Shown here one piece after another: positions 1-6,820 of a DNA stretch of 7,506 bases (positions are counted from its first letter, which is position 1; each line of letters opens with the position of its first letter). Both the position numbers and the translations under genes were made by a program. Origin of the DNA: Sulfurovum sp. (GTDB taxonomy: Bacteria; Campylobacterota; Campylobacteria; Campylobacterales; Sulfurovaceae); the NCBI GenBank assembly GCA_020726085.1, contig DYTG01000086.1:1-7506 (forward strand), in the 5' to 3' direction. The notes beneath the pieces are model-generated. The model was not told where the DNA came from, searched no databases, and worked only from the letters and a program-made list of their open reading frames with translations.

Positions 1-8
1 ATGTAGGA

Positions 9-85
9 TGGTGGGTTCTCAGGGACTCGAACCCTGGACCACTCGGTTATGAGCCGAGTGCTCTAACCAGCTGAGCTAAGAACCC
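9..85 (-). tRNA. tRNA with anticodon CAT, probably elongator tRNA-Met
   Basis: The reverse complement folds into a complete 77-nt cloverleaf with an encoded 3' CCA (plus-strand 9-11). The 7-bp acceptor stem is GGGTTCT/AGAACCC, the D stem is GCTC/GAGC, the anticodon stem is CTCGG/CCGAG with loop CTCATAA, and the T stem is CAGGG/CCCTG with loop TTCGAGT. The anticodon CAT is at 49-51 and the discriminator base is A. The first base pair G1-C72 is intact, so this is not the initiator tRNA, which usually carries a 1-72 mismatch. The choice left is elongator Met or Ile2 (CAU, later modified to lysidine by TilS). T4-A69 and T5-A68 differ from the C4-G69 and C5-G68 pairs linked to TilS recognition in E. 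coli, so Met is favoured but not proven. The 5' end lies 13 nt after the rodA stop, and no terminator separates them, so it is probably cut out of the operon transcript by RNase P. Confidence 0.95.
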
Positions 86-98
86 AAAAATAGTTGAT

Positions 99-1241
99 TT
101 ATTTCAGTCTATTTTTAGATAGCATGAAAGTTTTGTGATCACTATTATACTTTAAAAAGTCTTTAAAAGCAATAAGATTTTGCAAAATTCCAAAAATTAC
201 CGAAAAAATAATAAACGAAGTACCCCCATGGCTAAACATCGGCAAAGGCAAACCGACTACGGGGGCTAAACCGATAATCATATAGATATTGACCGTCATA
301 TAAACAAAAAACAAAAACGCCAATCCCGAAGCAAAGACTTGTATCAAATAGTCTTCATTGTGTTGGGAGGCAATAAAGAGCAGATGAAAAATAAGCAAAA
401 TATAGACAAGCACAATCGAAATCATCCCCACAAAGCCAAAACGCTCTCCTAGATAAGCAAAGATAAAATCACTCGTGGAGATGGGGAGGAATTTGAGTTG
501 CGTTTGGGTCGCTTCATCTTTTTGGTTGCCATCGACTCCCCCCGCACCAATAGCAATAAGTGCTTGTTGGACATGGTAGCTAGGCTCATTGAGAAAATCA
601 TTGATACGCTTTTTTTGGTAATCATGAAGATTGGGATAGATGAACGATGGAATAGCAATCACCACAAAAGAGCCAAGCAACGCCCATATTTGCCACTTGA
701 CTCCCACGATAAAAAGCACTCCGTATCCCGCAATAAGCAGTACCAGTGCCGTACCCAAATCGGGTTCTTTGGCAATCAAAACAAACGGTACCAAAATCAC
801 AATGGAGAGTTTGAAAAACATCCACAATCCATATCCCGATTTTGATGGAGGGTTGCGACTAATGATATAGCCCAACATCATCAATACGGCTACTTTCATA
901 AACTCGGAGGGCTGTACTGTAATGCCCACTCCTGGAATCTCAACCCAGCGAGTAGCTCCCAAAATACTCTTGCCCACAAACTCTACCGAGACCAAAAGCC
1001 CCAAATTGATAGCATAAAAGATAGGTACAAACCACCATAAAATCTTTCGCCACGGCATCATAAAAGCAACAAAAAAGCCTACCATTGCCACGCCGCAGTA
1101 GAGCATTTGCTTATCGTAAAGCGAGGGTTGAATCTCATTGACAAGCATAGCCGACACGACCCAAAGCGGTATCATTTGGAGCATCAAGATAAGGTTAAAG
1201 TTTTTTAATAATTTGGTATCGATTTCCAATAGATGTTTCAT
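99..1241 (-). CDS. rodA: RodA, SEDS-family peptidoglycan glycosyltransferase (rod shape)
   Basis: This is a 380-residue polytopic inner-membrane protein of the SEDS family (RodA/FtsW/SpoVE), which polymerises lipid II into glycan strands together with a class B PBP. Visible family motifs are GATRW at 95-99, QPSEFMK at 110-116, EPDLGTALVLL at 159-169, YQKKRINDFLNE at 208-219, and a terminal block APVVGLPLPMFSHGG at 326-340. Asp258 in SDFIF aligns with the catalytic Asp262 of E. coli RodA in HTDFIF; here the usual His-Thr before it is Thr-Ser. The YQ-KR-xxFLNE block and TQTQLKFLP at 245-253 resemble RodA more than FtsW. Length fits the family (about 370-380). The ATG at 1241 gives a normal short cytoplasmic N-terminus, although the Shine-Dalgarno match is weak. 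The gene lies 46 bp after the deaminase gene and directly before the tRNA. Confidence 0.93.
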   Translation of the reverse strand: MKHLLEIDTKLLKNFNLILMLQMIPLWVVSAMLVNEIQPSLYDKQMLYCGVAMVGFFVAFMMPWRKILWWFVPIFYAINLGLLVSVEFVGKSILGATRWVEIPGVGITVQPSEFMKVAVLMMLGYIISRNPPSKSGYGLWMFFKLSIVILVPFVLIAKEPDLGTALVLLIAGYGVLFIVGVKWQIWALLGSFVVIAIPSFIYPNLHDYQKKRINDFLNEPSYHVQQALIAIGAGGVDGNQKDEATQTQLKFLPISTSDFIFAYLGERFGFVGMISIVLVYILLIFHLLFIASQHNEDYLIQVFASGLAFLFFVYMTVNIYMIIGLAPVVGLPLPMFSHGGTSFIIFSVIFGILQNLIAFKDFLKYNSDHKTFMLSKNRLK

Positions 1242-1287
1242 TGATTCTATACTTATTTTTAGATGGGATATTATCTCTAAATGTTGA

Positions 1288-2517
1288 TTAGACTTTGTTA
1301 AAAACTACCTCTCCATCGACATAAACCCTACTGGCTCTTTCGTTGTGCAAGATACTCCATAGCGAAAGCAAAGCACTTTGACTGGGGAGATTGGATAAAC
1401 GCAAAAGCACAAAATGAGCATCCCTGCCCTTTTCAATAACTCCGCCGTTGAGTCCTAAAATCGCATTGGCACTTTTGGTGATCGATTCGATGAGTTTATC
1501 TGCCAAAGTAGAGAGTTGGATATCGCTATGTATCATCAAAGCACTGCGTAGCTCATCAAGGATATTGAGCGAATAGTTGGAGCTAAGCCCATCAGTAGCG
1601 GTACTAAATGCGATCTCTTTTTCAATAATCTTTGCAAGAGGCATAGGTGCAGAACCCAATAAACGATTGGAGCGAGGACAATGGGCGATGGTGTGATGAT
1701 AGGATTTAAGGGTATTGATATCCTCTTCATCAATTTGCGTAGCATGGGTAAAGTGCGTAGGAGTAGCTCTAAAGAGACTCAAAAACTCCTCTTTGCTACA
1801 CAATGACGACGAAACGCCTAGATACTTCTCAAAAAAGGGCTTAAACTCTCCGTAACTTCCCCCCAACCACTCCTTTTCGGCACGACTCTCCATAAAGTGT
1901 GACGAGACCAATAGATTTTTCTCTTTTGCCAACCGTAATGCTTTGACAATAGCGACAGGATGCACTGAATAGGGGGCGTGGATAGCAATGGCAGGAGTGA
2001 TATGGGGATAGCAACTTGACTCTTCGATGCGTCTTACAAAATCAGCGTAGAGTGCATCGATGCTTTGAGGATTGCTACCGATTAGCTCATTGAAAAAAAC
2101 CACTTTTTGTTTGGTGGTTGCAAGTGCTTCAAGTTCACGTGCGTAGCTGCTAATCGCTCCAAAGGCACACACTCCACTAGAGAGCATGGCATTCATCGCA
2201 CCTTTAATCACCTCTAAAGTTGAGCCTTGGATAATCTCCTCACGAGCTATCAAAACGCTCTCTAGCCATCCTACAAATGAGCCGTATTGAAGCGTGGTTT
2301 GGTTGGAGGAGAACTCCAAATGAACGTGCGTATTGACAAACCCAGGAAAAAGCAGACTCCCCGCTCCCAAATCCTCCACAAAACAATCGGGATAGTTAGC
2401 TTTGATTATCTCAACGTCTCCAACTTCTATAATTTGAGTATCAAAAACAACGGCGTAATCTTGACAATAGACTCCATTTATATAGATGTAGTCTGCTTTT
2501 AGAATTTTTTTATTCAC
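1288..2517 (-). CDS. Metal-dependent amidohydrolase, probable 6-aminodeoxyfutalosine deaminase (menaquinone biosynthesis)
   Basis: This 409-residue protein belongs to the amidohydrolase superfamily, TRZ/ATZ/MtaD-like branch. Metal and catalytic residues can be placed: His64 and His66 in THVHLEF, His180 in IHAPYS, His207 and Glu210 in SSHFMES, His279 in IAHCPRSN, and Asp309 in TATDGLSSN. The last 50 residues return to the small beta-sandwich typical of the family (KGRDAHFVLL at 363-372, VYVDGEVVFNK at 398-408). Campylobacterota make menaquinone by the futalosine route, and related enzymes from Helicobacter (HP0267) and Nitratiruptor were shown to deaminate 6-aminodeoxyfutalosine. That substrate is therefore the best inference, but another aminopurine or a thiomethyladenosine-type substrate is possible. 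The gene is sometimes listed as mqnX. The start is GTG at 2517, chosen because a strong AAGGAG (2524-2529) sits 6 nt upstream and no ATG is near. The gene starts 30 bp after mnmE. Confidence 0.85.
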   Translation of the reverse strand: MNKKILKADYIYINGVYCQDYAVVFDTQIIEVGDVEIIKANYPDCFVEDLGAGSLLFPGFVNTHVHLEFSSNQTTLQYGSFVGWLESVLIAREEIIQGSTLEVIKGAMNAMLSSGVCAFGAISSYARELEALATTKQKVVFFNELIGSNPQSIDALYADFVRRIEESSCYPHITPAIAIHAPYSVHPVAIVKALRLAKEKNLLVSSHFMESRAEKEWLGGSYGEFKPFFEKYLGVSSSLCSKEEFLSLFRATPTHFTHATQIDEEDINTLKSYHHTIAHCPRSNRLLGSAPMPLAKIIEKEIAFSTATDGLSSNYSLNILDELRSALMIHSDIQLSTLADKLIESITKSANAILGLNGGVIEKGRDAHFVLLRLSNLPSQSALLSLWSILHNERASRVYVDGEVVFNKV

Positions 2518-2547
2518 TTTTTACTCCTTTTTTCAAAGCCTTTGGTG

Positions 2548-3927
2548 CTACTTTCCTAAACAAAACTCTCCAAACATGGTATCTAGTATCTCTTGAGAAT
2601 TGTAGGGATGCGAGATGGAGCTAATGTGCGTAATAGCATTTTGAAGATGGTAGGAAAAAAACTCCAAAGCCTCATGTTGGAGGGGTTCTTGGGCGTTGTC
2701 TATTTCGATTTTGGCTTGTGTCACGGCGTTGATTTGACGTGCGGAGATAAGCATTAGCTCTTCATCGCTTCCAATTGTATCCAAAATCTCTAGCAGTTTT
2801 GCATTAAGAGGGCTAAAATCACCCTTGGCACTCACAAGCAGAGGCAAAAAGGCGTGAAGCTTTTGAATCTCTAGGTGTTGGGGCAAATCGCATTTGTTGA
2901 TAGCTACAATAAGATGCGTATCTTCGAGTCTTTCAAGCAACGCAATGATTTTTTCATCTTCATCATCAAGCTTTTGTGAACCATCAAAGAGAGCAATCAC
3001 AATATCGGCTTCATGAAGCGAACCTATTGAGCGACCAATTCCAATCTTCTCAATGCTATCACGAGCCTCTCTAATCCCTGCCGTATCGACAAGGCGGACA
3101 ATATGCGTACCAATTGTGATAGACTCTTCAATGGTGTCTCGTGTCGTACCTGCAATATCGCTGACTATGGCCCTTTCGTAGTTTAGTAGAGCATTAAGCA
3201 AAGAGCTTTTGCCCACATTGGGTTTACCAATAATAGCCACTTTAAAGCCCTCTATTAAGCCTTTGCGACGGTGTGAGGCTTCCAAAATAGTCTGTATTTT
3301 ATCGCTCAAAGCATTGAGTTTGGTGTGTAGATTCTCAATGATGTCACTTGGAATATCCTCATTGCCGTAGTCAATCATCACTTCGGAGTAGGCAATAGCC
3401 CCCAAAAGCATTGTGCGTGACTCATCGATGAAGTTTTTCAAATCCCCTTTGAGTTGCTTGGCTAAAATTTTAGCTCCATCGAGGCTTTTGGTCTCTATAA
3501 GTTTGGCAATCGCTTCGGCTTTAGTAAGATCCATCTTGCCGTTTAAAAAAGCTCGTTTGCTAAACTCTCCTGCTTGGGCTAATCTCGCACCGTAATGAAG
3601 AGCCGTTTGCACAATCTCAGTAGCAATCACCAATCCTCCGTGACACTGAAACTCCACAATATCTTCACCTGTAAAGCTCAAAGGGGCTTGAAAATAGATA
3701 ACAATGGCTTGGTCGATAAGGTCATGGGTTTGGGTGTAGATGGAGCTAAGCGTGGCATAACGAGGAATAAAATGCTCTTTTTGGGCAATGCGTAAGACAA
3801 TAGAGAGAGCTTGACTACCGCTAAGACGAACAATAGAGATCGAAGCTACCCCGCTAGCAGTAGCGATAGCAACAATTGTATCAGTGCTTTGAGGCAAAAT
3901 CATTGATGACGATGTATTTTTGTCCAT
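2548..3927 (-). CDS. mnmE: MnmE (TrmE), tRNA uridine-34 modification GTPase
   Basis: MnmE works with MnmG to build the 5-carboxymethylaminomethyl (or aminomethyl) group on wobble U34 of certain tRNAs, using folate, FAD and GTP. Numbering here follows a reading that starts one codon upstream, at GTG 3930. The N-terminal folate-binding domain covers roughly 18-130 (TDTIVAIATASG; SFTGEDIVEFQCHGG at 85-99; GEFSKRAFLNGKMDL at 121-135). The G domain inside the helical domain has G1 GKPNVGKSS (235-243), G2 GTTRD (261-265), G3 DTAG (282-285), G4 NKCD (345-348) and SAK (367-369). The protein ends with FCLGK, the conserved catalytic Cys motif (Cys457). The start is uncertain: ATG at 3927 (MDKNTSSS), GTG at 3930 and ATG at 3903 (MILPQSTDT) are all possible and none has a clear Shine-Dalgarno. 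Either ATG overlaps the jag 3' end (47 or 23 bp), so translation is probably coupled to jag. Confidence 0.96.
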   Translation of the reverse strand: MDKNTSSSMILPQSTDTIVAIATASGVASISIVRLSGSQALSIVLRIAQKEHFIPRYATLSSIYTQTHDLIDQAIVIYFQAPLSFTGEDIVEFQCHGGLVIATEIVQTALHYGARLAQAGEFSKRAFLNGKMDLTKAEAIAKLIETKSLDGAKILAKQLKGDLKNFIDESRTMLLGAIAYSEVMIDYGNEDIPSDIIENLHTKLNALSDKIQTILEASHRRKGLIEGFKVAIIGKPNVGKSSLLNALLNYERAIVSDIAGTTRDTIEESITIGTHIVRLVDTAGIREARDSIEKIGIGRSIGSLHEADIVIALFDGSQKLDDEDEKIIALLERLEDTHLIVAINKCDLPQHLEIQKLHAFLPLLVSAKGDFSPLNAKLLEILDTIGSDEELMLISARQINAVTQAKIEIDNAQEPLQHEALEFFSYHLQNAITHISSISHPYNSQEILDTMFGEFCLGK

Positions 3928-4783
3928 CACGCGTGGTTTTGACGGCGACGTATTTATTTTTAAATTCAGCTCTTAGCTCTTCGAGGGCAAGTTGTACCAA
4001 AATCCCATCGAGGGGTTTGGTTTTGCCTCTGCCGTTTTGATGAATGTGTTCAATGACGGGAGCGATGTAGTTTTTGATCATCTCTTTTTGAGAGGAGAGA
4101 AACTGGGCAATCTCTAGCTTGACATAGAGATTGTATTTGGCTTGAAGCCAATTGAAGAGCATATAAGAAAGAGCGTTGTAGCGGTGTCCCTCTTTGCCGA
4201 TAATTAATGCAGCGTCCATTCCATCGAGATAGATTTCAGCCGTTGAGTTGTCGATAGTGACCTCGATGGTATCAATATCGTAGCAACTAAAAGCAAAGAG
4301 TCGCTCAAGCTCTTTTTGGATGCTTACTTCAAGCTCTTGGACGGTGATATCATCCTCTTCATCGCTAATCTCAAACTCATTGATAATGCCTTTGGACATC
4401 TTATCATCAAAGAAGTTGTCAAGGACACTGTTGTCGTTGCGAATCAACTCTTGATTGATAGAGTGGGTCTGTTTTTCTATTGCTTCGGGAGTCTCTTTTG
4501 GCTGTTTGGTAATATTTGGGCTTGAGAAAACCTCTTTGGGTTGTTTGATAATGCTTGGATTTGGTTTAGAAACCGTCTTTTCGACCTCGTCGGAGACTGT
4601 TTGAGATCTAATCTCTCGTTTGGTACACTCCGCTACGATAATGGCATCTTTTCGCATAAAGCCAAAAATACCGTTGCTTGGGTGTTGAATAATCTCATAC
4701 TTTAATTCAGTAACCGAACACTCAAGCTCAAAAGCTGCTTTCATATAGGCATCTTCAAGCGTACGAGCTACAATTTTCTTCAT
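3881..4783 (-). CDS. jag: Jag/KhpB, KH and R3H domain RNA-binding protein
   Basis: This 300-residue protein has three visible parts. A Jag-N domain spans 1-52 (MKKIVARTLEDAYMKA, then PSNGIFGF at 35-42). A charged, low-complexity linker covers about 55-145. A KH domain follows, with the GxxG-type loop IIGKEGHRYNAL at 194-205, and a C-terminal R3H-like region lies at about 255-295. Jag (KhpB, EloR) is an RNA-binding protein that pairs with KhpA in several bacteria and is very often encoded next to yidC, as here. The signature Arg-x3-His of R3H reads RAEFK at 271-275, so the His is replaced by Lys. The ATG at 4783 is 3 nt after the yidC stop, and AAGGA (4794-4798), inside the last yidC codons, lies 10 nt upstream. 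The linker carries a diverged 13-residue tandem duplication. The 3' end overlaps mnmE in another frame. Family membership is secure, but the RNA targets are unknown. Confidence 0.92.
   Translation of the reverse strand: MKKIVARTLEDAYMKAAFELECSVTELKYEIIQHPSNGIFGFMRKDAIIVAECTKREIRSQTVSDEVEKTVSKPNPSIIKQPKEVFSSPNITKQPKETPEAIEKQTHSINQELIRNDNSVLDNFFDDKMSKGIINEFEISDEEDDITVQELEVSIQKELERLFAFSCYDIDTIEVTIDNSTAEIYLDGMDAALIIGKEGHRYNALSYMLFNWLQAKYNLYVKLEIAQFLSSQKEMIKNYIAPVIEHIHQNGRGKTKPLDGILVQLALEELRAEFKNKYVAVKTTRDGQKYIVINDFASKH
4481..4558 (-). repeat. Diverged 39-bp tandem duplication inside the jag linker
   Basis: Two adjacent 39-bp units (4481-4519 and 4520-4558) encode Jag residues 76-88 and 89-101. 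Both give Pro-x-Ile-x-Lys-Gln-Pro-Lys-Glu. Over the best 27 bp, 22 bases match by eye. The repeat keeps the frame and lies in the unconserved linker between the Jag-N and KH domains, where length changes should be tolerated. Confidence 0.7.
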
Positions 4784-4786
4784 TGT

Positions 4787-6415
4787 TTACTTGTCCTTGT
4801 GTTTTTTGTGTGTAGCAATCTCGATCGCTTTGTGTTTTTCATATTGAATATTGATAAAATATTGTTGTGCGATTGAGAGCAAATTGTTGGTAAACCAATA
4901 AAGCACCAAACCAGCGGGGAAAGTTACAAAAAAGATAGTCAATATAAGCGGTAGATACATAAAAATCTTTTGTTGTAGCGGATCGGTAATGGTTGTGGGA
5001 GTGAGTTTTTGTTGCAAATACATCGAAGCCCCCATCAAGATAGGCAAAATGAAGTACGGATCAAGTTTGGAGAGGTCTTCTATCCAGAGTATCCACTCTG
5101 CTCCTTGTAATTCCACAGCATTGAGCAGTACTCGATAGAGGGCAAAAAAGACGGGGATTTGCAACAACATCGGTAAACATCCACCCATTGGGTTGGCATC
5201 GTGCTTACGGTAAAGCTCCATCATGTGTTGATTCATCTTCATAGGGTCTTTGCCGTAGCGATCTTTGATCTCTTTCATTTTGGGAGCGAGGTCTTTGAGT
5301 TTTTGCATCGACATCATCCCTTTGTAGGAGAGTGGGAAAAGTACCAACTTAATAAGTAATGTAAAGAGTACAATTGCCCATCCCCAGTTGCCCACATAGT
5401 TGCAAATCCACAGTGTAATAGCAAAAAAGGGCTTGGCTAAGAAGGTAAACCATCCGTATTCAATCGCATCGGTAAGTTGTGGATTAATGTCATTAAGAAC
5501 TTTGAAATCTTTTGGACCAATAAAGCCACCCAAATGAAGCTCAGGCTCTCCTTGTACAAAAATAAGCGGATTGTCATCTTCTATTTTCAAGATAGAGATG
5601 TGCATTCCTTTGTCGAGGTTGTAAAGCATTGATGTGTAATACCTATCGAATGCCGATACGAGTGAAGCGTTTTTAAACTTCTCATCACCCTCACTTTCAC
5701 CATCTTCAATGGTTGAGATAATCTTGTCTCCATCACGAATCAAAGCACCTTTGACAATCATAAACTCTGTATCATCAGCAGTAGGGCGATACCCTGTGGT
5801 GATAAAATAATCCGCAGGAGTGGAGAGCTTGATATCTAAAGTATATCCGCCATTGGAACTAAAGACAATCGTTTTGGTGAGGGTTGTAGTAGAGAGTTGT
5901 TGGGTTAAAACCACTTCAATTTTTCCGTTCTCATCCAAATGAGCCTCTTTGATAGAAGCGGTGTAGCTTGTTTTAAATGCCTCTTGGTTGAGCGTGGCAT
6001 CTGAAAAACGCACTTCAAGGGGTTTGACTTTGGTGTTGTCAAAGATTTTGAGCTTCTCATTCTCTTTGGTGTTGTATTTATCATCCAAAAGGGTAAATTG
6101 CCCAATACGCCCCAAATGGTCGATTTCAATATTAAACTCTTTTGAAGTGATAGTTGAGATAATGGGTGCAGTTGCTACTACAGGAGCACTGTTGGCTTTG
6201 GCGGGTGCAGGAGCGTTTTCTACCGAGGAAGCATTTTCTACTTTAGTTGGTGTTTGAGGTGTAGTAACGGGAGCCTCTTTAATGCTGGTTGTGTTTTGCC
6301 TGGGGGTGGTCTCTTGGGGTTTGTTGTGTTGCATATAATACTCTAGTCCTACAAATACAATAAAGGATAGAAAAAATGCAAGCATTAATCTCTTATTTAA
6401 ATCTGTCTTATCCAA
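4787..6415 (-). CDS. yidC: YidC, inner-membrane protein insertase
   Basis: This 542-residue protein is close in length to E. coli YidC (548). YidC inserts and folds inner-membrane proteins alone or with SecYEG. TM1 is at about 10-28. An Ala/Pro/Thr-rich linker (about 35-90) leads into the large periplasmic P1 domain (about 90-330). The conserved core follows: TM2 about 343-362, a cytoplasmic coiled-coil hairpin about 365-405, TM3 about 412-432 (GGCLPMLLQIPVFFALY starts at 411), TM4 about 454-469, TM5 about 484-501 and TM6 about 502-521, then a basic Lys/His-rich tail (KHKAIEIATHKKHKDK). The groove Arg366 of E. coli aligns with Lys356 in TLLIKLVLFPL. The start is TTG at 6415: AAAAAGG ends 7 nt upstream, the N-terminus MDKTDLNKR suits the family, and the next ATG (codon 11) would cut into TM1. 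The gene lies between rnpA (63-bp gap) and jag (3-bp gap). Confidence 0.97.
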   Translation of the reverse strand: MDKTDLNKRLMLAFFLSFIVFVGLEYYMQHNKPQETTPRQNTTSIKEAPVTTPQTPTKVENASSVENAPAPAKANSAPVVATAPIISTITSKEFNIEIDHLGRIGQFTLLDDKYNTKENEKLKIFDNTKVKPLEVRFSDATLNQEAFKTSYTASIKEAHLDENGKIEVVLTQQLSTTTLTKTIVFSSNGGYTLDIKLSTPADYFITTGYRPTADDTEFMIVKGALIRDGDKIISTIEDGESEGDEKFKNASLVSAFDRYYTSMLYNLDKGMHISILKIEDDNPLIFVQGEPELHLGGFIGPKDFKVLNDINPQLTDAIEYGWFTFLAKPFFAITLWICNYVGNWGWAIVLFTLLIKLVLFPLSYKGMMSMQKLKDLAPKMKEIKDRYGKDPMKMNQHMMELYRKHDANPMGGCLPMLLQIPVFFALYRVLLNAVELQGAEWILWIEDLSKLDPYFILPILMGASMYLQQKLTPTTITDPLQQKIFMYLPLILTIFFVTFPAGLVLYWFTNNLLSIAQQYFINIQYEKHKAIEIATHKKHKDK

Positions 6416-6429
6416 TGGTATGCCTTTTT
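6413..6429 (-). promoter_or_regulatory. Ribosome binding site and TTG start of yidC
   Basis: On the minus strand AAAAAGG (6423-6429) is followed by a 7-nt spacer and then TTG (6413-6415). This pairing decides the yidC start, because no ATG is available before codon 11. Confidence 0.75.
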
Positions 6430-6478
6430 AAATAGTATCTTGCAATTTCAAAAGATGGAAAGAAAAGATAAAAAGTTA

Positions 6479-6820
6479 CTATGTTCTTATATAAGAACGT
6501 TCAAGAGCATAAAGATACGACTCTTCGAGTTGTGTAAAGTCTCTCTCCAATAGTGGGGCTTTTGCCACCAATACAAACTCACCAAACTTTAATGTATCAA
6601 TATTTTTTATAAATACAGCTCTTAGCAATCTTTTTGCTCTGTTTCGTTTTGTAGCATTGCCAATTTTTTTACTGGCTACTATCCCTATCTTTTGTAAATT
6701 GTCACTCTTTTTATAGAAAAGTACAAAAAGTGGAGTATGCCACACTTTTGTAGCTTTTTTATAGACTCTGTCAAACTCTTTACTGCTTTTTAGAGTAGTA
6801 AAGTGTTTTAAACGGCTAAT
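6479..6820 (-). CDS. rnpA: RNase P protein component, apparent ATT start
   Basis: RnpA is the protein subunit of RNase P, which cuts the 5' leader from pre-tRNAs. The signature RNR block is clear (TKRNRAKRLLRAV, residues 57-69 of the long reading), preceded by GIVASKKIGNA. The family's N-terminal helix is also present upstream (FTTLKSSKEFDRVYKK, residues 7-22). That part lies before the first GTG (6745), which would give only an 88-residue protein lacking the helix. Between the in-frame TAA at 6833-6835 and this GTG there is no ATG, GTG or TTG. The best candidate is ATT at 6818-6820, with AAAGG (6830-6834) 9 nt upstream. It gives 113 residues, normal for the family, and overlaps the rpmH stop by 13 nt. 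Other explanations are a start not recognised here or a sequence error in the start codon. Product identity is firm and the start is inferred. Confidence 0.92.
   Translation of the reverse strand: MSRLKHFTTLKSSKEFDRVYKKATKVWHTPLFVLFYKKSDNLQKIGIVASKKIGNATKRNRAKRLLRAVFIKNIDTLKFGEFVLVAKAPLLERDFTQLEESYLYALERSYIRT
6483..6498. repeat. Perfect 16-bp palindrome at the 3' end of rnpA
   Basis: GTTCTTATATAAGAAC reads the same on both strands. It encodes part of the last RnpA codons (RSYIRT) and ends just before the stop. As RNA it could form a weak 6-bp stem with an AUAU loop. It is not followed directly by a T run, so it is not called a terminator. Confidence 0.6.

Noticed and set aside
498..845. Plus-strand open frame opposite rodA
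   Set aside because: It lies wholly inside rodA, has no recognisable motif and no ribosome binding site. The rodA frame explains the sequence.
99..1241. FtsW as the identity of the SEDS protein
   Set aside because: The YQKKR-FLNE block and TQTQLKFLP match RodA better, and no division genes (murG, ftsQ, ftsZ) are nearby.
5988..6257. Plus-strand open frame with an Ala-rich end opposite yidC
   Set aside because: It is the antisense of the Ala/Pro/Thr linker and P1 start of yidC; composition alone explains it.
6483..6498. Palindrome at the rnpA end as a rho-independent terminator
   Set aside because: The stem is weak and AT-rich, the T run is about 8 nt away, and yidC directly follows in the same direction with no obvious promoter.
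6479..6745. Short rnpA reading of 88 residues from GTG at 6745
   Set aside because: It would remove the conserved N-terminal helix, which is encoded in the same frame just upstream, and has no good ribosome binding site.
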